Below are positions 15,927 to 24,537 of a stretch of DNA of 64,000 bases, piece after piece. This stretch comes from SHLQ01 sp964451305 (GTDB lineage: Bacteria > Actinomycetota > Acidimicrobiia > Acidimicrobiales > SHLQ01). The translations under genes were made by a program, and so were the position numbers. The notes beneath the pieces were generated by a model. That model saw nothing but the letters and a program-made list of their open reading frames with translations, did no database searches and had not been told where the DNA came from. Location: the NCBI GenBank assembly GCA_964451305.1, contig CAYVHV010000014.1, positions 1 to 64,000 of the forward strand, written 5' to 3'. The number at the start of each line of letters is the position of its first letter. Positions within the stretch are counted from its first letter, which is position 1.

Positions 15927-17024
15927 GTGAGCACTCTCAACCTTGACCTTTTGGCGACCGCTGCGTTGGCGGGCGAAGATCTGACCGCAGAGCGGGCAGA
16001 GCAGATCCTCCTCGACCCCGAGATCGACCTGCTTCCGCTGGTTAATGCGGCGTATCGAGTTCGCTTCGCACGCTGGGGCAAGACGGTGCAGGTGCACATC
16101 TTGAACAACGCGGCGAACGGCAAATGCCCCGAGGACTGCTCGTACTGCACACAGGGGAAGAACTCATCGGTTCCGATCGAGGAGTACCCGATGAAGACCT
16201 CCGACGAGATTATGGATGAAGCACGGCTCGCCTACGAGAACGGTGCGTTCCGGTATTGCATGGTGTTCTCGGGACGAGGGCCGTCGACGACTCGCACAGA
16301 GGAGCTGGCGTCGCTCGTCCGCGATATCAAAGCGAAGTATCCGCTCGAAGTATGTGTCTCGGCTGGGCTGCTCGACGATGCGAAGGCCGAGGTTCTCGCC
16401 GACGCAGGGCTGGACCGTCTCAACCACAACCTGAACACCTCAGAAGAGCACTACGCCGAGATCTGCACAACGCACACCTATCAGGACCGTCTCAACACAC
16501 TCAAGGCTGCCAAGCGCAACGGGATTGAGATGTGCTCGGGCCTTATTGCCGGAATGGGCGAACCAGCGTCTGATCTCGTCGAGATCGCTCAGACGCTTCG
16601 AAGCCTTGAAGCCGAGTCGATCCCGGTCAACTTCTTGTTGCCCTTCGAGGGCAACGATCTCGTCGAGCCTCAGGGCCTCACCCCCGAGTACTGCTTGCGA
16701 GTCCTGTGCATGTTCCGCTTCACCAACCCAACCGCAGAGATCCGGGTCGCTGCGGGCCGTGAGTTTCACTTGCGCTCGCTCGAACCGTTGGCCCTGTACC
16801 CGGCAAACTCACTGTTCCTCGAGGGCTACCTCAACGCAAAGGGTGCAGCCTCAAACCGCACCTATGAGATGATCACCGATGCTGGATTTGAGATCGTCAG
16901 TGACTTCTCGGCTGAAGCGCTCGTCGACTCGGCCGAAAAGACAGCGAACGAGCACCCCGTAGAGATCGGTGGGAAGTCGGTGGTCAAGACGATCGACGAC
17001 CTCCGGCCGAGCTTGCAGCCGTAA
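15927..17024 (+). CDS. bioB: biotin synthase
   Basis: Radical-SAM enzyme that inserts sulfur into dethiobiotin in the last step of biotin synthesis. The radical cluster motif CPEDCSYC is at about residues 65-72. Other family segments are GKTVQVHILNNAANG, the DRLNHNLNTSEE stretch and the arginine-bearing EIRVAAGRE that holds the second iron-sulfur cluster. GTG 15927 is preferred, giving 365 residues. A TTG at 15891 would add 12. No other biotin genes are in the window. It converges with the thioesterase gene, with ten bases between stop codons. Confidence 0.93.
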   Translation: MSTLNLDLLATAALAGEDLTAERAEQILLDPEIDLLPLVNAAYRVRFARWGKTVQVHILNNAANGKCPEDCSYCTQGKNSSVPIEEYPMKTSDEIMDEARLAYENGAFRYCMVFSGRGPSTTRTEELASLVRDIKAKYPLEVCVSAGLLDDAKAEVLADAGLDRLNHNLNTSEEHYAEICTTHTYQDRLNTLKAAKRNGIEMCSGLIAGMGEPASDLVEIAQTLRSLEAESIPVNFLLPFEGNDLVEPQGLTPEYCLRVLCMFRFTNPTAEIRVAAGREFHLRSLEPLALYPANSLFLEGYLNAKGAASNRTYEMITDAGFEIVSDFSAEALVDSAEKTANEHPVEIGGKSVVKTIDDLRPSLQP

Positions 17025-17034
17025 CCCCGGTCTT

Positions 17035-17466
17035 TCAGGCTCGGGCCGAATCGGGAATGGCATAGGAGATCGTCGCGTGGGCCACGGGGCGGTCCGGTTC
17101 GCCGTCGATCGTCATGATGATGTCGCCGAAGATCATGTTGCGACCGCGCTTGATCTGACGGGCTTGAGCGATCACATCGCCCCCGATCGCTGGGCGAACG
17201 AAGGTGATGTGCACGTCCCAGGTCACCGCCATTGGGGTGATGCCTTCGGTCGTGAACGTGAGCACCCACCCGCACAGGTCGGCAACGTTGAACAGCGTCG
17301 GACCAGAGATGTACCCGCCGGGCCGCAACGCCGCTTCGTCATACACCCAGCGCACCCGGACATCGTCGGGGTCGGTCTTCTCGATCACGATGGGCGTGTG
17401 TTTGGCGAAGTCGCCGAGCGACGTCATGAAGTCTGTGACTTCTTCAGGAGTGACCTTCGATTCCAT
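17035..17466 (-). CDS. hotdog-fold thioesterase family protein
   Basis: Predicted acyl-CoA thioesterase of 143 residues. GYISGPTLFNVADLCGWVLTF and DVHITFVRPAIGGDVIAQARQIKRGR, read in short parts (SGPTLFNVADL, ITFVRPA, GGDVIA), fit the PaaI/hotdog fold with its central helix and following strands. A longer frame upstream has shadow-like composition, so the ATG at 17466 preceded by GAGAGCGAG is chosen. It is 13 bases downstream of another hotdog gene on the same strand, which suggests a two-gene unit. Substrate unknown. Confidence 0.78.
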   Translation of the reverse strand: MESKVTPEEVTDFMTSLGDFAKHTPIVIEKTDPDDVRVRWVYDEAALRPGGYISGPTLFNVADLCGWVLTFTTEGITPMAVTWDVHITFVRPAIGGDVIAQARQIKRGRNMIFGDIIMTIDGEPDRPVAHATISYAIPDSARA

Positions 17467-17479
17467 GAGTTCTCGCTCT

Positions 17480-17872
17480 CTAGCGTTTGGGGACGGTTCT
17501 GGTGCGACCCCGGAAATGGGCGACCGTTTCGTTTCGTTGGTTTGTGATCGTGACGTCGACAAGGCCGGTCCGGCCCCACTGGCCGACCCGCTCGCCGGTT
17601 GCGGTGAGGTCGTCGTCGACCATCGCTGCTCGCACGTAATCGATCTCGGCGTGGGCGGCGAACGCCACCTGGTCATCGGGAAGTGGCCCGTTCGTCGTGT
17701 AGTCCATGACCGCGTCGGCGAGTAGGAACAGCAACCCGCCATGGCACACACCATGGCTATTGACCATTTCAGGACCGACCGTCATCGATGCGGTCACAAA
17801 TGATGCATCACCCTGACCGCGGCGAGAAACGTCGATTCCGTAGTGTTCGACGGCGGGGTCGGATCCGTGCAT
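17480..17872 (-). CDS. paaI: PaaI-like acyl-CoA thioesterase
   Basis: Hotdog thioesterase of 130 residues that in PaaI relatives hydrolyses hydroxyphenylacetyl-CoA. The segment MVNSHGVCHGGLLFLLADA is the PaaI signature, with the conserved N, HGG and D of the active site. IDYVRAA and GRTGLVDVTI complete the fold. The symbol reflects family only: no phenylacetate ring-opening genes are in the window. TAGGCT stands six bases before the ATG on the minus strand (17879-17884), so it is probably leaderless. The promoter is shared head to head with the aldehyde dehydrogenase gene. Confidence 0.82.
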   Translation of the reverse strand: MHGSDPAVEHYGIDVSRRGQGDASFVTASMTVGPEMVNSHGVCHGGLLFLLADAVMDYTTNGPLPDDQVAFAAHAEIDYVRAAMVDDDLTATGERVGQWGRTGLVDVTITNQRNETVAHFRGRTRTVPKR

Positions 17873-17894
17873 TGGGCGAGCCTAGTCTGTGGCC
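17873..17894. promoter_or_regulatory. 22-base divergent gap with overlapping -10 boxes
   Basis: The minus-strand box TAGGCT (17879-17884) serves the PaaI-like gene. The plus-strand box TAGTCT (17883-17888) serves the aldehyde dehydrogenase. Each is exactly six bases from its ATG and the two share bases 17883-17884. Both -35 regions must lie inside the opposite coding sequence. Function is inferred from hexamers and spacing. Confidence 0.6.
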
Positions 17895-19322
17895 ATGTTC
17901 ATCAACGGTGAGTTTGTCGACGCCATCTCGGGCGCCACGTTTGAAGTAACCAACCCCGCGACTGGTGAGAGCCTCGGGCAGGTTCCTGACGGTGGGGCTG
18001 GCGATGCCGAGTCCGCGATTGCAGCTGCTGACGCGGCATTTGGTGAGTGGTCGCGCACCACCGCATACGAACGAGCCGACATCTTGATGGCCGCGTGGAG
18101 GCTTATGGGGGAGCGAGCGAGCGAACTCGCCGCCCTCATGACCGCAGAGCAGGGCAAACCCCTTCGAGCATCGGCGGCTGAGGTCAGCTACGGCGCCGAC
18201 TTCATCCGGTGGTTCGCCGAGGAGGCCCGACGTCTGACCGGTGAGTGGATCCCGTCATCGCGAGCAAACCAACGATTCCTGTCCGTGCAGTCACCGGTTG
18301 GCGTCGTCGCAGCGGTGACGCCATGGAACTACCCAATGTCGATGCTCACCCGGAAGATGGCCCCCGCCTTGGCCGCGGGGTGCACCCTCGTGCTGAAACC
18401 AGCCGAAGCAACGCCGCTGAACGCGAAGGCGATCTTCGAGATCTTCCGTGATGCCGGTGTCCCCGACGGGGTGATCAACATGGTCACCGCTGCAAACCCG
18501 GCCCCGATCGGTGAGGTGTTCACGAGCGATCCGCGTGTCGCCAAGCTCACCTTCACCGGATCTACCGCGGTAGGCCGAGTACTCGCCGGTGCTGCCGGTG
18601 CGTCGCTCAAACGGGTCTCGGTGGAACTTGGCGGTCACGCTCCGTTCATCGTGATGCCCGACGCAGACCCGGTCCACGCCGCCAAGGGCGCCGCAGCACT
18701 CAAGTATTTGAACTCGGGCCAAGCGTGCATCAGCCCAAACCGTTTGTACGTCCCACGAGACGCCGTCGAGGCGTTCACCGAGACGATGGCGACCCGAGTC
18801 GGACGCATCAAAACGGGCAACGGCATAGGCGAAGGCGTTGGATGTGGGCCGCTGGTTAACGAGGCTGCGGTAGCCAAGGTCGAAGCGCAGGTCGACGATG
18901 CTGTTGTAAAGGGCGCCGAAGCCGTCGTTGGTGGTCACCGCCTGATCGACGGCGAACATGGCGACGGGCACTTCTACGCGCCGACGGTGCTCTCGGGGGT
19001 TACGAGCGACATGGCGATTTACCGCCAAGAGACCTTCGGGCCCGTCGCTCCCATCATTGCCTACGACGACACCGACGACGTCATCGACATGGCGAACGAC
19101 ACGAACTACGGCCTCGCGGCATACGTCTATACCAACGACCTCTCGACGGCGATCAAAACGGTTGAGGCACTGCGCTTTGGCATCATTGGCGTCAACGATG
19201 TGAACCCGACGTCGGCGTCGGTTCCCTTCGGCGGCATGAAGGATTCCGGACTGGGGCGCGAAGGCGCCCACGAAGGGTTGCTCGAGTATCTGGAGACCAA
19301 GACTGCGGGGATCGCACTCTGA
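17895..19322 (+). CDS. NAD(P)-dependent aldehyde dehydrogenase (succinate-semialdehyde dehydrogenase-like)
   Basis: Oxidises an aldehyde to the acid, 475 residues as usual for the superfamily. The catalytic Cys is in NSGQACISPNR, the general-base Glu in SVELGGHAPF, the cofactor loop is FTGSTAVGR and the Asn/Lys site is in PWNYPMSM and VLKPAE. The overall pattern (PVGVVAAVTPWNYP, GLGREGAHEGLLEYLETK) is closest to GabD-type enzymes. ATG 17895 is preferred over GTG 17889 because TAGTCT is six bases upstream. It diverges from the two thioesterase genes. The real aldehyde is unknown. Confidence 0.9.
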   Translation: MFINGEFVDAISGATFEVTNPATGESLGQVPDGGAGDAESAIAAADAAFGEWSRTTAYERADILMAAWRLMGERASELAALMTAEQGKPLRASAAEVSYGADFIRWFAEEARRLTGEWIPSSRANQRFLSVQSPVGVVAAVTPWNYPMSMLTRKMAPALAAGCTLVLKPAEATPLNAKAIFEIFRDAGVPDGVINMVTAANPAPIGEVFTSDPRVAKLTFTGSTAVGRVLAGAAGASLKRVSVELGGHAPFIVMPDADPVHAAKGAAALKYLNSGQACISPNRLYVPRDAVEAFTETMATRVGRIKTGNGIGEGVGCGPLVNEAAVAKVEAQVDDAVVKGAEAVVGGHRLIDGEHGDGHFYAPTVLSGVTSDMAIYRQETFGPVAPIIAYDDTDDVIDMANDTNYGLAAYVYTNDLSTAIKTVEALRFGIIGVNDVNPTSASVPFGGMKDSGLGREGAHEGLLEYLETKTAGIAL

Positions 19323-19390
19323 GCATCCGCTTGGGCTGATGCAGCCACGACGAGCAGCGGATCGCTCTGTCCCACGTCAGCGGATTGCGA

Positions 19391-19396
19391 TATCCT
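19391..19396 (+). promoter_or_regulatory. leaderless -10 box TATCCT
   Basis: TATCCT lies six bases before the ATG at 19403 and no ribosome site is present, so transcription probably starts at the start codon. Confidence 0.55.
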
Positions 19397-19402
19397 CGAT
19401 TC

Positions 19403-20062
19403 ATGACCGGTGTCACATGGGATGAGCGCAAGCCAGGGGACTGGCTCGCGTCGAATGGCCGTTGGTATCCCGAGCATCAGCGCCCGCGAGGCTGGACCAC
19501 GCTGGCACTGCCTCCAGCTCCTGGGCACGGGGGAGCGTCGCAGCTCCATTCGACGATCGCATCGAAAATCAACACGGCCAAGACCGAGTGGTCTCCGAGT
19601 TTCTCAGACTCCGACGACGACGAAGATGACTTCGACTTCGACTCCGACGGCGCAGTTTCGTTCGAGACAACAGCATCGGGTGTGCAGCCCAGTCGCGTTG
19701 CTCGTCCAAGGCCGACGGCAGCGAACGCCACAGCGACCAACGTCCGGACGTACAAGCATCGGATCGAGCGTGGTCCAGCTGCGCCAGCGCAGCTCCCACC
19801 GCCATCGCAATGGCGAGACAAGCCCGCGCAACCTCCCGCACCGCGAGCCCCCGCACCTCCGGGTCGCGTCTCGAACGAGCCCGCATCGCCACCGCCGCCA
19901 CCGCGTTCAGTGCCGGCTCGGCGGTCGCCTAGCGGGAACGCCGGCGCACAGTCACCGACGGCCGCAGGGTACGCGAGCGACCTCGGACGGGTGCTCGGCA
20001 AGGCTCGCAAGCGGATCGAAGAAGCGATCGAAGAATCGGCGCAGGCAGGAAATGACCGCTAA
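19403..20062 (+). CDS. proline-rich disordered protein with 'NGRWYPE' N-terminal motif
   Basis: Unrecognised protein of 219 residues. The first 30 residues (TWDERKPGDW, then LASNGRWYPE) resemble a short Trp-rich motif seen at the front of many acidimicrobial proteins and are reminiscent of the DUF2510 type. An acid patch follows (DSDDDEDDFDFDSDG, about 72-86), then a long Pro/Ala-rich disordered part. A short C-terminal helix comes last (VLGKARKRIEEAIEES). No signal or membrane segment is seen. Its stop codon overlaps the start of the indolepyruvate oxidoreductase by one base, so the two are translationally coupled, though the functional tie is unclear. Confidence 0.7.
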   Translation: MTGVTWDERKPGDWLASNGRWYPEHQRPRGWTTLALPPAPGHGGASQLHSTIASKINTAKTEWSPSFSDSDDDEDDFDFDSDGAVSFETTASGVQPSRVARPRPTAANATATNVRTYKHRIERGPAAPAQLPPPSQWRDKPAQPPAPRAPAPPGRVSNEPASPPPPPRSVPARRSPSGNAGAQSPTAAGYASDLGRVLGKARKRIEEAIEESAQAGNDR

Positions 20063-23000
20063 TGACCAACACTGAGTTCTCGCTCACCGACCGACTGTCA
20101 TCGACCGAGGGCCAGATCACCTTGTCCGGAGCGCAGGCACTCTTGCGCGTTCCCGTAGACCAACACCGAGCCGACTCGGCTAGGGGGCACCGAACGGCGA
20201 CACTGATCAGTGGATATCGCGGTTCCCCGGTCGCTGGGATCGAAGGGATCATCGCGCAACATCAGGGAATCCTCGATGCTGCGAACGTCTCGTTTATCAG
20301 CGGCGTGAACGAAGAGCTTGCGGCAACGGTTATCTGGGGTTCCCAGATGGCCGAGCTCGAGAAGACAAAACGCTACGACGGCGTGCTCGGCATGTGGTAC
20401 GGCAAAGGTCCCGGTGTCGATCGCTCGGGCGATGCGTTCCGTCATGCCAACACCGCGGGCGTTGGTCCACTCGGTGGCGTACTCGCCGTCGCTGGCGATG
20501 ATCCTGAGTGCAAGTCCTCCACCATCCCGTCCGCGTCAGAATTCGCGCTCCACGACGCCGGGATGCCCGTGCTCTATCCATCGAGCGTGGCCGACGTACT
20601 GCGCCTCGGACGGTACGGCTACGAGATGTCTCGTTCATCGGGTCTGTGGGTTGGCTTCAAGCTCCACACCGACGTCGCCGATGGATTCGCGACCGTTCCC
20701 GCAGACGCTGGCGACCCGAAGATCACGCCATACACCCACGAGGTTGATGGGGTGCCGTGGCGAGCAACGGTCAACAACAACCTGATCTCCCCTGCGTCGC
20801 TCATGCTCGAAGAAGAGTTATTCGGCCTGCGGACCGAGGCGGCGCTCGCGTTCGCCCGCGAGAACCGCATGAATCGGTCCAGCGGATCGATGAGCCCGTG
20901 GCTTGGAATCGTCGTGGCGGGCAAACCGCTCGGCGACGTTCACGACGCACTCGCACTCCTCGGGATCGACGATCAACTCGAAGAACTCGGCGTTGGCATC
21001 TACGTCCCTGGCATGATCTCGCCCCTCGAGCCGCAAGCACTACGAGCGTTCGCAAAATCTGTCGACACGTTGCTCGTGGTCGAGGCAAAACGTTCGTTCA
21101 TCGAATCGCAGGTGCGCGACATCCTGTACGACGAGACGAACCCGCCACGCGTGTACGGCAAGCGAGATTGGAATCGTGATGCACTCGTCCCACTCGCTGG
21201 AGCGCTCAACTCGAAGAACCTCGTCGAGCCTCTGCGTCGCGTCCTCGAACGAAACATCGATCCCTCCCGACTCAAGAAACAGCGCGAGCGAATTCCGCTG
21301 ATCGCGGACACCGGCGGTGCCGAGCTGCCCGTCCGCACCCCGTACTACTGCTCGGGTTGTCCTCACAACTGGTCGACGGTCGTTCCCGATGGCTCGACGG
21401 CAGCTGCTGGTATTGGCTGCCACACGATGGCGATCTGGATGGGGCGAGACACCGAAGGGCTCACCCAAATGGGCGGGGAGGGTTCACAATGGGTCGGTAC
21501 CGCACCGTTTATCGACGATGATCATCGCTTTCAGAACCTCGGCGACGGCACGTTCTTCCACTCGGGTTCGCTCTCAATCCGCCAAGCCGTGTCGGCCGGA
21601 GCGAACATCACGTTCAAACTGCTCTACAACCACGTGGTCGCGATGACCGGCGGGCAAGACGCAGCGGGCGAGATGCCCGTCCCCGAGCTGACCCGATGGC
21701 TGCGGGCCGAAGGCGTCGGAGCCATCGTCGTCGTCACGAACGACCCCGACCAATACGGACCTGACGCCAAATTCGAGAAAGGCGTACGCATAGTTGAACG
21801 TGACGCATTCGACGAGGTCCAGCGCCAACTTCGCGAGCTCACTGGAGTAACGGCGCTCATCTACGACCAGGGGTGCGCAGCTGACCTTCGTCGTAGCCGC
21901 AAGCGCGGAACCACGGTGACACCGACAACTCGGGTGATGATCAACGAGGCCATCTGTGAAGGCTGCGGTCACTGCGGCGAGGTCTCGAACTGTATGAGCG
22001 TGCACCCGGTCGACACGCCGTTCGGGCGCAAGACCCGTATTCATCAAGAATCCTGCAACTACGACCTGAGCTGCCTCGGAGGGAACTGTCCAGCCTTTGT
22101 CACCGTCGAAATCGATCCGAACGACCGGGTCGAGAAAGTCCGTTCCGGTGCCGACTTTGCAAGCGGCGACAGCCCCGACGACCCCGAGCTTCCCGACGAA
22201 GCGACCCTCTTGATCGTCGGCGTCGGCGGCACCGGGGTCGTGACGGCGAGCCAAGTGTTGTCGACCGCCGCAATGATCGACGGAAAGGTCGCCACCAGTC
22301 TCGATCAGACCGGACTCGCCCAAAAGGGTGGCCAGGTCATTTCAAACCTGCACCTCGGAAGCGAAACGCATCGAGGAGCGGCGAAGGTCGGCGTTGGAGA
22401 GGCCGACGCACTGCTGCTGTTCGACGTGGTCGGAGGGTCAATGCCAGCGGTCCTCGATCGAGGGAGCAGCGAACACACCCGAGCCGTGGTCTCGACAAGT
22501 CGAGTGCCGACAGGGCAGATGGTCACCACCCTCGAGCAGTCCGAGTTTCCAGAGAACGAACGCTTCAGGGCGCGCATCGACCAGGTAACACGTGCCGACG
22601 AGAACGTATGGATTGATGCCGAGGGGATTGCGCGGCACGTCTACGCCAGCCAGCCAGCGGCGAACATGCTCGTCGTCGGCATGGCATACCAGATGGCGAT
22701 GATCCCAGTTTCAGCGTCAGCAATCGAGCAGGCCATCAGTCTTAACGCTGTTGCGACCGAGATGAACCTCTCGGCATTCACCCTCGGCCGTCGACTCGTC
22801 GCGGACCCCGATCTGCTCGCCGAGGTGTCGGCAAGCGCTGCGGTGATCGAGCCAGCGCCACCGGCCCCGACGGCGACCGTCCGATCGCTGATCGACAGCG
22901 TGCCGCAGATCGATGACGAGCTCGAGCAGATACTGCAATGGCGGATACCCGAGCTCATCGCCTGGGGCGACACAGACTATGCGACCCGCTACGTGGCATC

Positions 23001-23538
23001 GATTGCGGCGGTGCGGCGTTCGGAGATCTCGGCATCGATCCAGGGGACGCCGCTGTCCTCGGTCGCAGCTCGACACCTCTTCAAACTGATGGCATACAAG
23101 GACGAATACGAAGTTGCCCGCTTGGCGCTGAACTCGGACATGGAAGCGCAGGCGAAGGAACGCTTTGGCCCAAACGCGTCGCTGAGCTATCAGCTGCACC
23201 CACCGACGCTGAAGAAGGTCGGTGTGAAGAACAAGATTGCGATCCCGTCGGCTGCTGCGACCAAGACGTTCAAGTCCTTGCTCAAGTCAAAGCGAATGCG
23301 AGGGACACGTTTCGATCCGTTTAGTAAGTCCGAAGAGCGCCGAGTCGAACGTGAGCTCATCACCGAATATGAACAGCTGCTGACACGACTGCACAGTGGG
23401 CTGACCCCCGACTCGGTAGAGCGAGCCGTCACCATTGCCGACCTCGCCGACCAGATCCGAGGATTCGACGAGATCAAGCTCGCAAACGTGAAGCGCTATC
23501 GCGAACAGGTCGCCGAAGCGCTGGCAGCGCTAGGGTAG
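20062..23538 (+). CDS. indolepyruvate ferredoxin oxidoreductase, fused alpha-beta type
   Basis: Single-chain 2-ketoacid:ferredoxin oxidoreductase of 1158 residues that converts arylpyruvates to aryl-acyl-CoA with reduced ferredoxin. The N-terminal third is the pyruvate-binding part (ISGYRGSPVAGIEGI). A TPP-binding region follows with YYCSGCPHN and GIGCHTMAIW. Cysteines in ICEGCGHCGEVSNC and SCLGGNCPAF around residues 632-680 suit iron-sulfur binding. The C-terminal gamma-type domain starts at IVGVGGTGVVTASQVL and includes TGLAQKGGQVISNLHLG. This fused architecture is known in many aerobic bacteria. Neighbouring MaoC and aldehyde dehydrogenase genes fit aromatic amino-acid or acyl-CoA breakdown. 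Confidence 0.9.
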   Translation: MTNTEFSLTDRLSSTEGQITLSGAQALLRVPVDQHRADSARGHRTATLISGYRGSPVAGIEGIIAQHQGILDAANVSFISGVNEELAATVIWGSQMAELEKTKRYDGVLGMWYGKGPGVDRSGDAFRHANTAGVGPLGGVLAVAGDDPECKSSTIPSASEFALHDAGMPVLYPSSVADVLRLGRYGYEMSRSSGLWVGFKLHTDVADGFATVPADAGDPKITPYTHEVDGVPWRATVNNNLISPASLMLEEELFGLRTEAALAFARENRMNRSSGSMSPWLGIVVAGKPLGDVHDALALLGIDDQLEELGVGIYVPGMISPLEPQALRAFAKSVDTLLVVEAKRSFIESQVRDILYDETNPPRVYGKRDWNRDALVPLAGALNSKNLVEPLRRVLERNIDPSRLKKQRERIPLIADTGGAELPVRTPYYCSGCPHNWSTVVPDGSTAAAGIGCHTMAIWMGRDTEGLTQMGGEGSQWVGTAPFIDDDHRFQNLGDGTFFHSGSLSIRQAVSAGANITFKLLYNHVVAMTGGQDAAGEMPVPELTRWLRAEGVGAIVVVTNDPDQYGPDAKFEKGVRIVERDAFDEVQRQLRELTGVTALIYDQGCAADLRRSRKRGTTVTPTTRVMINEAICEGCGHCGEVSNCMSVHPVDTPFGRKTRIHQESCNYDLSCLGGNCPAFVTVEIDPNDRVEKVRSGADFASGDSPDDPELPDEATLLIVGVGGTGVVTASQVLSTAAMIDGKVATSLDQTGLAQKGGQVISNLHLGSETHRGAAKVGVGEADALLLFDVVGGSMPAVLDRGSSEHTRAVVSTSRVPTGQMVTTLEQSEFPENERFRARIDQVTRADENVWIDAEGIARHVYASQPAANMLVVGMAYQMAMIPVSASAIEQAISLNAVATEMNLSAFTLGRRLVADPDLLAEVSASAAVIEPAPPAPTATVRSLIDSVPQIDDELEQILQWRIPELIAWGDTDYATRYVASIAAVRRSEISASIQGTPLSSVAARHLFKLMAYKDEYEVARLALNSDMEAQAKERFGPNASLSYQLHPPTLKKVGVKNKIAIPSAAATKTFKSLLKSKRMRGTRFDPFSKSEERRVERELITEYEQLLTRLHSGLTPDSVERAVTIADLADQIRGFDEIKLANVKRYREQVAEALAALG

Positions 23539-23567
23539 CGAAACCAAACGAGCGAAAGGGTGCCGAC

Positions 23568-24029
23568 ATGGGCGTCTCGATCAAGGACATCGACGGTCTC
23601 AACGGGCTAATCACCGACCAATGGAGCGATTGGACCGACACGGTCGAAGTCACTCAGGACATGATCAACACATTTGCTGATGTCACCAAGGATCATCAGT
23701 GGATCCACGTCGACATCGAACGGGCGAACGCAGGACCCTTCGGCGGCCCCATCGCTCATGGCTTTCTCACCTTGAGTCTCGTCTCCCATTTCAGCGAGGC
23801 GAACTTTCCTGAGATCGACGGACTGCTCGGCGTTCTCAACTACGGAGCAGACCGTTTACGTTTCCTCAATCCCGTTCCAGCGGGGGCGAACGTGCACGCC
23901 AAGTCACGCATCATCGACATCACCGAGAAAGCCACTGGCATCTTGATGAAGACCGAGATTGCCGTGCACGTCGAGGGCGACGAGAAGCCCGCTGTGCTCT
24001 ATGAATCTCTCGGCTTGTTGCTCGGCTAA
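23568..24029 (+). CDS. MaoC-like (R)-specific enoyl-CoA hydratase family protein
   Basis: Hotdog dehydratase of 153 residues. The hydratase motif is visible as Asp and His in FADVTKDHQWIHVD, followed by GGPIAHGFLTLSL, which is typical of MaoC and PhaJ proteins. RLRFLNPVPAGANV is the common second half. AAAGGGTGCC precedes the ATG. It lies 29 bases after the oxidoreductase and is probably cotranscribed. Confidence 0.88.
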   Translation: MGVSIKDIDGLNGLITDQWSDWTDTVEVTQDMINTFADVTKDHQWIHVDIERANAGPFGGPIAHGFLTLSLVSHFSEANFPEIDGLLGVLNYGADRLRFLNPVPAGANVHAKSRIIDITEKATGILMKTEIAVHVEGDEKPAVLYESLGLLLG

Positions 24030-24093
24030 CGCCCAAGCACTCGTGTGACGTAAGAGTTGTCGGCAGGACTTGCTCCGCACCCATAGTCGGTGT

Positions 24094-24099
24094 GATTCT
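24094..24099 (+). promoter_or_regulatory. leaderless -10 box GATTCT with extended TG
   Basis: TGTGATTCT places an extended TGn motif and a GATTCT hexamer six bases before the ATG at 24106. T1 is replaced by G. Confidence 0.4.
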
Positions 24100-24105
24100 T
24101 TGGCC

Positions 24106-24513
24106 ATGCTTTCGGCAAATCTCGACTTCTCGACCATCCGCATTTTTCTGCACGTTCTGGCAGTGACCGTTTGGGTCGGCGGCCAGATCGTGATGATGGG
24201 AATCATGCCGATCTTGAAAGAAGCTGGCATCGACGGGCTCCCTGCCAAGGTGGCGAAGGGCTTCCAGAACGTGGCGTGGCCTGCAATGGCTGTCGCAATC
24301 TTCACCGGAATCTGGAACATCTTGGCGCTCAACAGCGTCGAGAAGACGTTCGCCTGGAACATGACATTTGGTATCAAGTTCCTCTTCGTCGTCGCGTCAG
24401 GCGCTGGTGCGCTCATGCACTCCAAGACCGACGACCCAAAGAAGAAGGGCCTGTTCGGTGCGATTGGTTTCTTCACCGCGATCATCGCGATGTTCCTCGG
24501 TTACGTCATCTGA
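24106..24513 (+). CDS. small four-helix integral membrane protein (CopD-like)
   Basis: Membrane protein of 135 residues with four predicted helices, at about 10-30, 52-75, 80-100 and 112-134. The start RIFLHVLAVTVWVGGQIVM and the later pairing of helices resemble the CopD-type domain found in copper-resistance and cytochrome-like proteins, but the His pattern is thin and a copper role is not claimed. The ATG at 24106 is chosen over an upstream in-frame start at 24070 because a -10-like GATTCT lies six bases upstream. Confidence 0.65.
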   Translation: MLSANLDFSTIRIFLHVLAVTVWVGGQIVMMGIMPILKEAGIDGLPAKVAKGFQNVAWPAMAVAIFTGIWNILALNSVEKTFAWNMTFGIKFLFVVASGAGALMHSKTDDPKKKGLFGAIGFFTAIIAMFLGYVI

Positions 24514-24537
24514 ACTGAAGCGACGTCAACACGGGAT

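Noticed and set aside
17480..17872. Phenylacetate degradation cluster
   Set aside because: Only a PaaI-like thioesterase is present. PaaABCDE, PaaG, PaaZ and PaaK are absent, and the indolepyruvate enzyme alone does not establish the pathway.
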